This document shows, in pieces, positions 41,879-49,757 of a stretch of DNA of 64,000 nucleotides; position 1 is the first letter of the stretch, and every line of letters begins with the position of its first letter. Location of the stretch: the NCBI RefSeq assembly GCF_022698145.1, contig NZ_JALDAX010000019.1:101071-165070 (forward strand), in the 5' to 3' direction. This DNA is from Streptomyces spinosisporus (GTDB taxonomy: Bacteria > Actinomycetota > Actinomycetes > Streptomycetales > Streptomycetaceae). The translations under genes and the position numbers were made by a program. A model generated the notes under the pieces. It did no database searches. It was given only the letters and a program-made list of their open reading frames with translations, and was not told where the DNA came from.

Positions 41879-44452
41879 ATGGACGAGTGGACGGGGCGGC
41901 AGCGGCCGCCGGACGCACGCGTCGCCTCCACAGCGGTTGGGCTCCCGAGCCAGGTCGGTGTCCCACCCCTGCCGGCCTGGCTCGTGCCGCGTCCCAGGCT
42001 CACGGACCGTCTCGCCCGCGGTGTTCTCGGGCCGTTGACCGTGGTGGTGGGCCCCGTGGGCGCCGGAAAGTCCGCGCTGGCCGTGGAGTGGGCCCACACC
42101 CACAGGGCACCCGGCCCCGTCGCCTGGGTCACCTGCGACGGCGCGGAAGAGGAACCGGACGTCTTCTGGTCCCGGGTGCCAACCGCGCTGCGCGAGGCGG
42201 GCGTCGACCTGCCGCCGTTCCCGGACGCACTGCAGCCGGAGACGGAACTGCCCGGGGCGGTCGTGCGGGAGGCGGTCGCACGGGAGACGGGGGCACGGGC
42301 GGCGGCAGTACGGGATGCGGTCGTACGGGAAGCAGTCGCGCGCGAGACGGCCGTACGGGATGCGGTCGTAGGCGAGGAGGCCGTACGAGAAGCCGTCGTG
42401 CGCGAGGCGCCGGCCGGCGAGGAGGATGTGCCGCATGGTGATCCCGGTGGCGATCCCGGTGCCGAACAGCCCCTCCTGGTCGCCTCGTTGGCCGCCGCGC
42501 TCGCCGCGCGGAAGGAGCCGGTCGTCCTGGTGCTGGACGACTTCCAGCCGGAGACCGGCTCGCCCGTGGCACGCGGGACCGCGCGGCTGCTGCGGCACGC
42601 GGGCCCGGTGCTGCGGCTGGTGGTGCTCTCGCGCCGGGACCCGCCGCTGCATCTGCACCGGCACCGGCTGGCCGGCGAACTGACCGAACTGCGCACCGCC
42701 GACCTCGCCTTCGACGACCGGGAGACGGCGGCGCTGCTGGCCCAGCACGGCGTGGAGGTGTCCCGGTCGGCCGTCAGCACGCTGCGCGAACGCGCCGACG
42801 GCTGGGCGGCGGGGCTGCGTCTGGCCGCCATGTCAATGGCCGAACACCCGCATCCCGAACGGTTCGTGGCGCAGTTCGCGGGCGACGACGAGGCGGTCGT
42901 CAGCTATCTCGTCGAGGAGGTCCTGGACGGACAGAGCCCCGAGATGCGCAGACTCCTGGTGGCCACGAGCGTGCTGGACCACCTCAACGCCGAACTGGCC
43001 ACCGAACTCGCGGGCAAGGAGGCCGGTGCGCAGTTCCCGGCGCTCGTCGAGCACAACTCCTTCCTGCAGTACGCCGGGCGCGGCTGGTACCGCTGCCACC
43101 GCATGTTCACCGACGTCCTACGGGTGCGTCTGCGCCACGAGGCGCCGGATCTGATCCCCGGGCTGCACCGCAGGGCCGCCGTCTGGCTGGGCGAGCACGG
43201 GCTGCTCGCCGAGGCGGTGTGCCATGCACTGTCCGCGGGCGACCGGCGCTACGCCGGCCGTCTGGTCGTCCATCAGCTGGCGATCGGAGACGTACTCGCC
43301 CTGACCGACGCCCGGTTGCCCGGCGAGCTGGTGCGACCGCCCCTCGCCGACACGCTGCCGCCCGCGCAGTCGCCGGACGCCGAGTGCGCCCTGGTGGCCG
43401 CGGCCGTCGCGCTCCGGCGCGGCGAGGAGCCGGTCTGCGCCGAGGCCCTGGAGCTGGCCGACAAGCTGCTCACGGAGCTGCCGCCGGACGAGAGCGACCG
43501 GATCGCCCGCTGCCGGCTGACGCACGCCGTCATCCGCATGGTGCGGGACAGGTGCCGCGATCCGCAGGCCGCACGTCTGGCGGCGGCGGACGCCGAGCAG
43601 CTCTTCGCGCGGATGCCGCACGGCCTGCCGGCCGGCCGCCCCGAACTCAAGGCGCTCGCCTTGTCCATCCGCGGGCGCGCCGAACTGCGGGAGGGCACTC
43701 TCAAGGCGGCCGAGGCCTCCCTGACGGTCGGGCTGAAGGCCGCGGGTGCCGTCGGCAGCGGTGTGCTGCGCCGCGAGTGCCTGGCCGAACTCGCGCTGCT
43801 CGAAGTGCTCCGCGGACGGTTCCGGGTCGCGGACGAGCTCGCCGGGCACGCTCTGCGAGCGCCGCGGCCCGCGGGTTCGCCCGAAGACCCGTCCGCGGCG
43901 GCCCTGCATGTCGTACGGGCCTGGGTCTGTCTGGTGCGGTACGAGTGCGCGCGGGCGCGCGGCGAACTCGCCCTGGCCCGCAGCGCCCTGCGCTCGGCGC
44001 CCGATCCGTTCGTGGCCGGGGTGGGGTCGCTCGTGGCCCAGCTTCTCTGCGCGCTGGAGGGCGGGGCGCCGCCGTCGCCCGAGGCCGTGGCCGCCCTGCC
44101 GGACTCCGCCGACTGGCTCGCCGAGGACCTGCGCAGGCCGGTGCGGCAGGCGTGCGCCGCCTCGGTCTGTGCGGCGCGGGTCCACACGCTGAGGGCGTCG
44201 GGGGCCGACGGGCGGGCTCTTCCGCCGGGCCCCGGCGAACAGGACGACCGTCCGCCGGTCGAGCAACTGAGCGCACGGGAGTACGACGTCCTGCGGCGGC
44301 TGGCGCAGATGATGACGACCGAAGAGATCGCCGCCGACCTGTATCTGTCGGTCAACACGGTCAAGACGCATCTCAAGGGCGTCTACCGCAAGCTCGCCGT
44401 GACCAGGCGATCGGCCGCGGTACGGCGAGCCCGCGAGCTCGAACTGCTGTGA
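41879..44452 (+). CDS. LAL/MalT-type LuxR regulator with internal repeat
   Basis: 857 residues. Walker A GPVGAGKS at 58-65 within an N-terminal NTPase region (AWLVPRPRLTDRLARG... VLVLDDFQ), a middle TPR-like part, and a C-terminal LuxR HTH (LSAREYDVLRRLAQMMTTEEIAADLYLSVNTVKTHLKGVYRKL). Such regulators need ATP and often control sugar or secondary-metabolite genes. Residues 127-178 hold a low-complexity insertion of repeats such as REAVARET and RDAVVREA, between Walker A and Walker B, which is not usual. The ATG at 41879 follows GAGG. The stop faces the small LuxR gene 61 nt away. Confidence 0.85.
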   Translation: MDEWTGRQRPPDARVASTAVGLPSQVGVPPLPAWLVPRPRLTDRLARGVLGPLTVVVGPVGAGKSALAVEWAHTHRAPGPVAWVTCDGAEEEPDVFWSRVPTALREAGVDLPPFPDALQPETELPGAVVREAVARETGARAAAVRDAVVREAVARETAVRDAVVGEEAVREAVVREAPAGEEDVPHGDPGGDPGAEQPLLVASLAAALAARKEPVVLVLDDFQPETGSPVARGTARLLRHAGPVLRLVVLSRRDPPLHLHRHRLAGELTELRTADLAFDDRETAALLAQHGVEVSRSAVSTLRERADGWAAGLRLAAMSMAEHPHPERFVAQFAGDDEAVVSYLVEEVLDGQSPEMRRLLVATSVLDHLNAELATELAGKEAGAQFPALVEHNSFLQYAGRGWYRCHRMFTDVLRVRLRHEAPDLIPGLHRRAAVWLGEHGLLAEAVCHALSAGDRRYAGRLVVHQLAIGDVLALTDARLPGELVRPPLADTLPPAQSPDAECALVAAAVALRRGEEPVCAEALELADKLLTELPPDESDRIARCRLTHAVIRMVRDRCRDPQAARLAAADAEQLFARMPHGLPAGRPELKALALSIRGRAELREGTLKAAEASLTVGLKAAGAVGSGVLRRECLAELALLEVLRGRFRVADELAGHALRAPRPAGSPEDPSAAALHVVRAWVCLVRYECARARGELALARSALRSAPDPFVAGVGSLVAQLLCALEGGAPPSPEAVAALPDSADWLAEDLRRPVRQACAASVCAARVHTLRASGADGRALPPGPGEQDDRPPVEQLSAREYDVLRRLAQMMTTEEIAADLYLSVNTVKTHLKGVYRKLAVTRRSAAVRRARELELL

Positions 44453-44512
44453 GTGCGGCGGGACTTGAGAGTGGGGTGATGGTCTCTTCGGGAGGACCCT
44501 GATTGCTGGGGT

Positions 44513-44938
44513 TCACAGGAGTCCCAGTTGCCTCGCCCGGTCCAGGGCCTGGGTGCGCGAGGAGACACCGAGTTTCCGGTACACCGCGCGTGCGTGGGTC
44601 TTCACCGTGTTGTGGGAGATGAAGAGGTCCAGACCGATCTGCCGGAGCGGCACGTCCTCCTGGAGCCGTACGAGGACACTGTGTTCACGCTCCGTCAAGT
44701 GCTGGGCCGCCGCCTCGTCCACCGGAACGTCCGCACTGCGCGGATCACGCAGCGCGCTCGCGATCTCCACGAGGGTGTCCGCGACCCACACCAGGCAGGT
44801 CGCCACCGCGGTGTCCGCCCCGGGTACGTTGCGGCCGAGGGCGCGCAGCTGCCCGTGCAGAACCGACGCCCGACGGACGTCGGTGGCCGGGGAGTTCGCG
44901 CTCTTCTGCCGTGTCACACGGCCAAGCACCGCAGGCAT
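44513..44938 (-). CDS. Small LuxR-family regulator
   Basis: 141 residues. C-terminal LuxR HTH at about 78-141 (HLTEREHSVLVRLQEDVPLRQIGLDLFISHNTVKTHARAVYRKLG), N-terminal part helical without receiver Asp motifs. The ATG at 44938 is chosen over in-frame TTG 44977 and GTG 44971 because GAGGAGGTGAGGG lies just upstream. It is convergent with the MalT-like regulator and shares its HTH type (VYRKL.V..R). Target unknown. Confidence 0.85.
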   Translation of the reverse strand: MPAVLGRVTRQKSANSPATDVRRASVLHGQLRALGRNVPGADTAVATCLVWVADTLVEIASALRDPRSADVPVDEAAAQHLTEREHSVLVRLQEDVPLRQIGLDLFISHNTVKTHARAVYRKLGVSSRTQALDRARQLGLL

Positions 44939-45012
44939 GTCCCTCACCTCCTCGGCGGGTGGGTGGTACACGCCCAACGGTGCAGGCTCGGCTTCCGGGG
45001 CGGAAGGGGGTC

Positions 45013-45264
45013 TTACGGCCCATTCAGCCGTCGGACCTCGACGAGTTCCAGTCCGAGGGCCTGGATGCGGTCCAGGATGCCGTACAGGGCGGCCTGGTCG
45101 AGTCCGGCGCCGTGCAGGACCGTCTCCGGCGGGTTGACCGTCACCGTCAACTCGGCGAAGGCGGACCGGAAGGCGCTGCCGACCCTGCCCTTGATCCGGA
45201 TCTCGAAGTCGCCGCCGGCCCGCGCCCCGCCCCGCTCAGGTCCGCGCTCGTCTGCCGTGCCCAT
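45013..45264 (-). CDS. Conserved hypothetical protein, 83 aa
   Basis: 83 residues, GGDFEIRIKGRVGSAFRSAFAELTVTVNPPETVLHGAGLDQAALYGILDRIQALGLELVEVRRL in outline. I know this compact alpha/beta pattern as a widespread actinobacterial small protein of unknown function. No cysteines, membrane segments or catalytic motifs. GGAGGTGA before the ATG at 45264 supports the start. Same strand as the small LuxR gene upstream of it and the kinase-like gene behind it. Confidence 0.8.
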   Translation of the reverse strand: MGTADERGPERGGARAGGDFEIRIKGRVGSAFRSAFAELTVTVNPPETVLHGAGLDQAALYGILDRIQALGLELVEVRRLNGP

Positions 45265-45328
45265 GGGAGTCACCTCCGCTGCCGCGACCCGGGTACGCCC
45301 ACCATCTCCCGGGTCCCGGCACGGCACA

Positions 45329-46678
45329 TCACACGACCGGGGTGACGGCGCCGGCCGAGGCGTCACCCCGCCCACCACGCACCGCCGGCAACGCCATCCG
45401 GACAACCCGTCCCCACTCGAGCCGGGGCTTCGGCGTGCGCATCCCCGGGCGGTGGCGTGGCACCAGGACTCGTAGTGCGTGGGGACGGATCGTGCAGCGT
45501 ACGGGGACGGGGAGCATCAGGGCCTCGCCGTCGAGGCCGGCCGGGATCGAGGGGCGGTCCGCGTCGACGACCACCTCGGTGGCCGTTGCACGGGTCAGGC
45601 CGGTGGCGCGGGTGCCGCGGAGCAGTCCTGCGGCCTGGGCGGCGTTGGTGACGTTCACGCCGACGGCGCCCAGCACTGCGGTGTCGAGGCGGGCGCGGCG
45701 GCCGAGGCCCGCGATGTCGCCGGTGCCGTAGGGGTTGTTGCTGACGAGCAGGGCCTGTGGCGCGGTGAAGAGGGTGTCGCCCGCGACGGCGGTCAGGGTG
45801 GCGCCCTCGTGGCCCAGGAGCAGATCGGGGAGGAGTTCCAGGGTGGTGCGGGTCTTCTCGCCGCGGTAGGCGGGGCTCTGCACGACCTCGGCGTAGGCGC
45901 CGAACGAGACGTTGTTGACGAAGGGGCGCACGCCCGCCCGGCCCAGGTCGACCCTGAGTTCCACGCCGTCGCGCAGGGCGTCCAGGGCCTTGGCGGGATC
46001 CTCGCGGTCCAGGCCGAGATCGCGGGCGAAGTGGTTGCGGGTCCCGGCGGGGATCACCAGGAAGGGGACGCCGAGCGAGGCGGCGACGTCCGCGACCAGG
46101 GCCTGGGTGCCGTCCCCGCCCGCGACGCCGAGCAGATCGGCGCCCTCGGCCGCGGCCTTGCGGGCGAGCTCGGACACGTCGGTCTCCCCCGGCCCCTCCA
46201 GGAGCAGCACCCGCGCGCCCAGGGACTCGGCCTTCTCGCGCAGCCCGAACCGCTCGACCTTGCCGCCGCCCGACCGCGGATTCATGATCAGCACGGCGTG
46301 GCCGACCGGCGGCGCGGGATGCTCCGTCGGCCGCAGGGACGCGTCGGCCCGGACGAGGGCGCTGCGGCCTGCGCCGAGCGCCGGCACCCACAGGGCACCG
46401 GCCACCGCGACGACCCAGGCCAGGTGGGCGCTCGTGTACGACACGACGACCCAGACGGGCGCGCCGACCGCGAGCAGCGCCGCGAACAGGCGGGACGGAC
46501 CCCGCCGGGTCAGAAGCCACCACACGGCGGCGACGGTCATGACCGTACCGGCGAGCCCCACCGCCAGCAGGCCGAAGGTCTTCAGCCCCGCGAACACGGC
46601 CAGGACGAGCACCGACGCCGTGGCGGCCGCCAGTGACGCCCGTGCCGGCCGGCGCTGCCCCGGCGTCGTGTTGTCCAT
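45329..46678 (-). CDS. Membrane diacylglycerol-kinase / lipid-kinase family protein
   Basis: 449 residues. The first about 110 residues hold three or four membrane helices (SLAAATASVLVLAVFAGLKTFGLLAVGLAGTVMTVAAVWWLL). A DAGK catalytic domain follows: LIMNPRSGGGKVERFGL, then LLGVAGGDGTQALVADVA and VIPAGTRNHFARDLGLD. It would phosphorylate diacylglycerol or a related lipid with ATP in the membrane. ATG at 46678. Confidence 0.88.
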   Translation of the reverse strand: MDNTTPGQRRPARASLAAATASVLVLAVFAGLKTFGLLAVGLAGTVMTVAAVWWLLTRRGPSRLFAALLAVGAPVWVVVSYTSAHLAWVVAVAGALWVPALGAGRSALVRADASLRPTEHPAPPVGHAVLIMNPRSGGGKVERFGLREKAESLGARVLLLEGPGETDVSELARKAAAEGADLLGVAGGDGTQALVADVAASLGVPFLVIPAGTRNHFARDLGLDREDPAKALDALRDGVELRVDLGRAGVRPFVNNVSFGAYAEVVQSPAYRGEKTRTTLELLPDLLLGHEGATLTAVAGDTLFTAPQALLVSNNPYGTGDIAGLGRRARLDTAVLGAVGVNVTNAAQAAGLLRGTRATGLTRATATEVVVDADRPSIPAGLDGEALMLPVPVRCTIRPHALRVLVPRHRPGMRTPKPRLEWGRVVRMALPAVRGGRGDASAGAVTPVV

Positions 46679-46837
46679 GCCCTCACGGTCGGGCCGGGCC
46701 GCCCGCCGCGCATCACCCTCGGCAGGTGACCCGCGGTCGGCGGCCACCCGCGGCGGGTGACGCCCGGCCCCGGCGCGCTGCTCAGGGGGTTCATCGCCTA
46801 CGGTGCGGTGTGAACCGACGACGAGGAGAGGGCGGCC

Positions 46838-47371
46838 ATGACGCACAAGGCGTTGATCACGGGGATCGGCGGCAGGGAACCGAGGATCGACGACGAGGCC
46901 TTCGTGGCACCCACGGCGTCGGTGATCGGCGATGTGACGCTGGAGGCCGGGGCGAGCGTCTGGTACGGCGCGGTCCTGCGCGGTGACGTCGAGCGGATCT
47001 CCGTGGGCGCCCAGGCCAACATCCAGGACAACTGCACGCTCCACGCCGACCCCGGCTTTCCCGTCAGCATCGGTGCACGGGTGTCCGTGGGGCACAACGC
47101 CGTGGTGCACGGGGCCACCGTCGGGGACGACTGTCTGATCGGCATGGGCGCCACCGTGCTCAACGGAGCCGTCATCGGCGCGGGCTCGCTCGTCGCCGCG
47201 CAGGCCCTGGTGCCGCAGGGGATGCAGGTGCCGCCGGGGTCACTGGTGGCGGGAGTACCGGCCAAGGTGAAGCGGGAGCTGACCTCCGAGGAGCGCGAGG
47301 GTGTCACGCTGAACGGCACCTTCTACACGGAACTCGCGAAGGCGCACCACGAGGTGCACGAGAAGCCGTAG
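46838..47371 (+). CDS. Gamma-class carbonic anhydrase-like protein
   Basis: 177 residues, left-handed beta-helix. The three zinc-binding His positions are H69 (TLHADPG), H86 and H91 (VSVGHNAVVHGA), as in gamma-carbonic anhydrases and YrdA/PaaY-like homologues. Role: CO2/bicarbonate conversion, or as a structural homologue, a thioesterase or acyltransferase. GGAGAGGGCGG precedes the ATG, within a short leader. Single gene, convergent with the DedA gene. Confidence 0.85.
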   Translation: MTHKALITGIGGREPRIDDEAFVAPTASVIGDVTLEAGASVWYGAVLRGDVERISVGAQANIQDNCTLHADPGFPVSIGARVSVGHNAVVHGATVGDDCLIGMGATVLNGAVIGAGSLVAAQALVPQGMQVPPGSLVAGVPAKVKRELTSEEREGVTLNGTFYTELAKAHHEVHEKP

Positions 47372-47408
47372 GAACCTCGAAGGAGCCGGCCGGGCGTCGG
47401 CTTGCGGC

Positions 47409-48068
47409 TCAGTCAACCGCCGGTACGGTCTCCGCCTCGGCCGGCTCCTTCGCCTCCCGATGCGCGGCCGCCTTCTTCGCCCTGCGCTTGATCATGAGCA
47501 TGGAGGTCAGGCCGATCAGGACCGCGATCGCCAGGCCCAGGTAGGAGAACCTCTTGAGCCAGTCCTCGGCGACGACGCCCACGTAGTAGATGACGGCCGT
47601 CGTGCCGCCCGCCCAGCAGATGCCACCCAGGAGGTTGGCGGTCAGGAACTTCCAGTACGGCATGTGCAGCACGCCCGCGAGCGGCCCGGCGAAGATCCGC
47701 AGCAGGGCGACGAAGCGGCCGAAGAAGACGGCCCACATGCCCCACTTCTCGAAGGACCGCTCGGCGGTGGCGACGTGCCCCTCGCTGAAGTGTCTCGGGA
47801 ACTTCTTGCCCAGCCAGGCCAGCAGCGGCCGTCCGCCCTTGCGGCCGATCGCGTAGCCGATGGAGTCGCCGATCACGGCCCCGGCGGTGGCGCAGGCGCC
47901 GAGCACGATCGGGTTGACGCCGGAGTGGTGGGAGGACAGCAAGGCGGCCGAGACCAGGACGATCTCGCCCGGCAGCGGGATGCCCAGGCTCTCCAGGCCG
48001 ATGACCAGCGCCACCACCGCGTAGACGGCTCCCGCCGGTACCGTGTCGAGCCATTCCTGGACGTGCAA
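47409..48068 (-). CDS. DedA-family membrane protein
   Basis: 219 residues with four or five helices. DedA signature GLESLGIPLPGEIVLVSAALL, then GDSIGYAIGRKGG, FGRFVALLRIFAGPLAG and NLLGGICWAGGTTAVIYYVG. DedA proteins affect undecaprenyl phosphate or phospholipid recycling and proton-dependent membrane homeostasis. The TTG at 48068 follows GGGAGGA at a good distance and is taken as the start. Confidence 0.9.
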   Translation of the reverse strand: MHVQEWLDTVPAGAVYAVVALVIGLESLGIPLPGEIVLVSAALLSSHHSGVNPIVLGACATAGAVIGDSIGYAIGRKGGRPLLAWLGKKFPRHFSEGHVATAERSFEKWGMWAVFFGRFVALLRIFAGPLAGVLHMPYWKFLTANLLGGICWAGGTTAVIYYVGVVAEDWLKRFSYLGLAIAVLIGLTSMLMIKRRAKKAAAHREAKEPAEAETVPAVD

Positions 48069-48151
48069 CGCCGGTCCTCCCGTTGTGTGACCCTTTGCTC
48101 CTGCATTCCCGGCGCGCGCCGCATCGGGCGCACGCCGGGAAGCCTACCGGG

Positions 48152-49708
48152 TCACTGTGCCGGAGCGCCGTCCCACAGATCACACCGATGGTCCTCGTGG
48201 ACGGATCCGCTCAGGGTGTTTCCGCCCTCGGAGGCGGTCTTCAGGGAGAGCACCACGCCGGGACGACCGGGCATCGCGGGCTGCCCCTCGGCCCGCGGGA
48301 CGCCGGTCCGCACGAAGGAGCCCCAGTACTGCACCATCTGCCGCGACAGCGCCCTCTGCTCGGCGTTCAGCGGCGAGTCCAGCCCGAAGTGCTTGAAGAG
48401 GTACTGGATCTCGTTGACGTGGGTCGCGCCGAAGTCGAAGTCGGTGTGCAGATCGCGCAGGGAGGCGAAGGGCGGGGAGGTGCGGTCGGCGAACTCGTAC
48501 GAGTAGACCGGACCGCGGGCGGCGAGCAGGCCGTCCAGCCGCAGCGCGGAGCAGCTGAACAGGGTGTCGCCGAGCGCGGTGGCGTAGGCGATGGTGGGCG
48601 TCGGATAGGCGGCGAGCGGGTAGCGCCGCAGGGCCTCGTCGCCGAAGCTGTCGCGCATCACCCCCGGGTACTGCTCGGCCGTCAGGGGTGTACCGGCGAG
48701 GTCGAAGGAGGAGAAGGCGAACAGCCGCCCCTCGTCCTTGTTCGAGCCGTTGATCACCGGCACCCGGGACGCCGTCCCGTTCGCGATCGCCTGCTCGGGC
48801 TGCACCGGCAGGAAGGCGCCGCCGACCACCGGTGCCCAGTCGAAGCCGCCCTGGGCCTCGAGGATCTCCCGGGCCGGTTTCCCGCGCAGACACGCGACGG
48901 TCGCGCAGCCGAGCTTCTGGGCGAAGGCGGCTCCCTGAGCCACCGCGTCCTGGTGCGTACGTGCGCCGCAGTCGCCGTAGGCACCGCTCTCGATGATGCC
49001 CGCGCGGAACAGGCCCCTGGCCGTCGGCGAGGCGAGCTGGGTGCAGACCGAGCGGCCGCCGGCCGACTCGCCCGCGATGGTGACGCGGGCCGGATCGCCC
49101 CCGAAGCGGCCGACGTTGGCGCGCACCCAGCGCAGCGCGGCCTGCTGGTCGAGCATGCCGAAGTTGCCGGAGACCCCGTCGCGCGCCTCGTCGTCGAGAC
49201 CCGTCGCGGCGAGGAAACCCATCGCGCCGAGGCGGTAGTTGACGGTCACGACGACCGTCCCCGTCCGCCGGGCGAACACGTCCGGTACGACGTCCTGTCC
49301 GGCTCCGGCGGTCAGCCCGCCGCCGTGGAACCAGACCAGGACCGGGCGCCGGGCGGAGCCCTCGGGGACGTACACGTTCAAATCGAGACAGTCCTCGGTG
49401 TACGAGGGCTGGTCGTAGCCGGGGTCCCAACTCGCGTTCTGTACGCATTTGTTGCCGAAGTCCCGTGCGGGGCGCACCCCGTGCCAGGGCCGCACGGCCC
49501 GCGGTGCGCGCCAGCGGAGTGCGTCGACGGGCGGTTCGGCGTACGGGATGCCGAGGAACTGCCGCCCCTCGGCGGTGACTTCGCCACGCACCAGCCCCGC
49601 CTCGGTGCGGACGACGGTACCCCCGCCCGCCGACGCGGCCTGCGCGGCCGGTACGGGAGCGACGAGCGCCGCCACGAGGGCGATCAGGCCGATGACGACA
49701 CGGCGCAT
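48152..49708 (-). CDS. Secreted type-B carboxylesterase
   Basis: 518 residues. Sec-type signal peptide (MRRVVIGLIALVAALVAPVPAAQA, cleavage after AQA). Alpha/beta hydrolase with the oxyanion WFHGGGLTAGAG, nucleophile GESAGG and catalytic His near DFDFGATHVNEIQYLF. Type-B carboxylesterases hydrolyse esters outside the cell. The ATG at 49708 follows GGAGGTGA. A cysteine pair (NKCVQ... EDCLDLN) is the family disulphide. Confidence 0.9.
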   Translation of the reverse strand: MRRVVIGLIALVAALVAPVPAAQAASAGGGTVVRTEAGLVRGEVTAEGRQFLGIPYAEPPVDALRWRAPRAVRPWHGVRPARDFGNKCVQNASWDPGYDQPSYTEDCLDLNVYVPEGSARRPVLVWFHGGGLTAGAGQDVVPDVFARRTGTVVVTVNYRLGAMGFLAATGLDDEARDGVSGNFGMLDQQAALRWVRANVGRFGGDPARVTIAGESAGGRSVCTQLASPTARGLFRAGIIESGAYGDCGARTHQDAVAQGAAFAQKLGCATVACLRGKPAREILEAQGGFDWAPVVGGAFLPVQPEQAIANGTASRVPVINGSNKDEGRLFAFSSFDLAGTPLTAEQYPGVMRDSFGDEALRRYPLAAYPTPTIAYATALGDTLFSCSALRLDGLLAARGPVYSYEFADRTSPPFASLRDLHTDFDFGATHVNEIQYLFKHFGLDSPLNAEQRALSRQMVQYWGSFVRTGVPRAEGQPAMPGRPGVVLSLKTASEGGNTLSGSVHEDHRCDLWDGAPAQ

Positions 49709-49757
49709 CACTTGTTCACCTCCGGTGCGTGGGGGTGCGGCGGGAAAACTAGAACCG

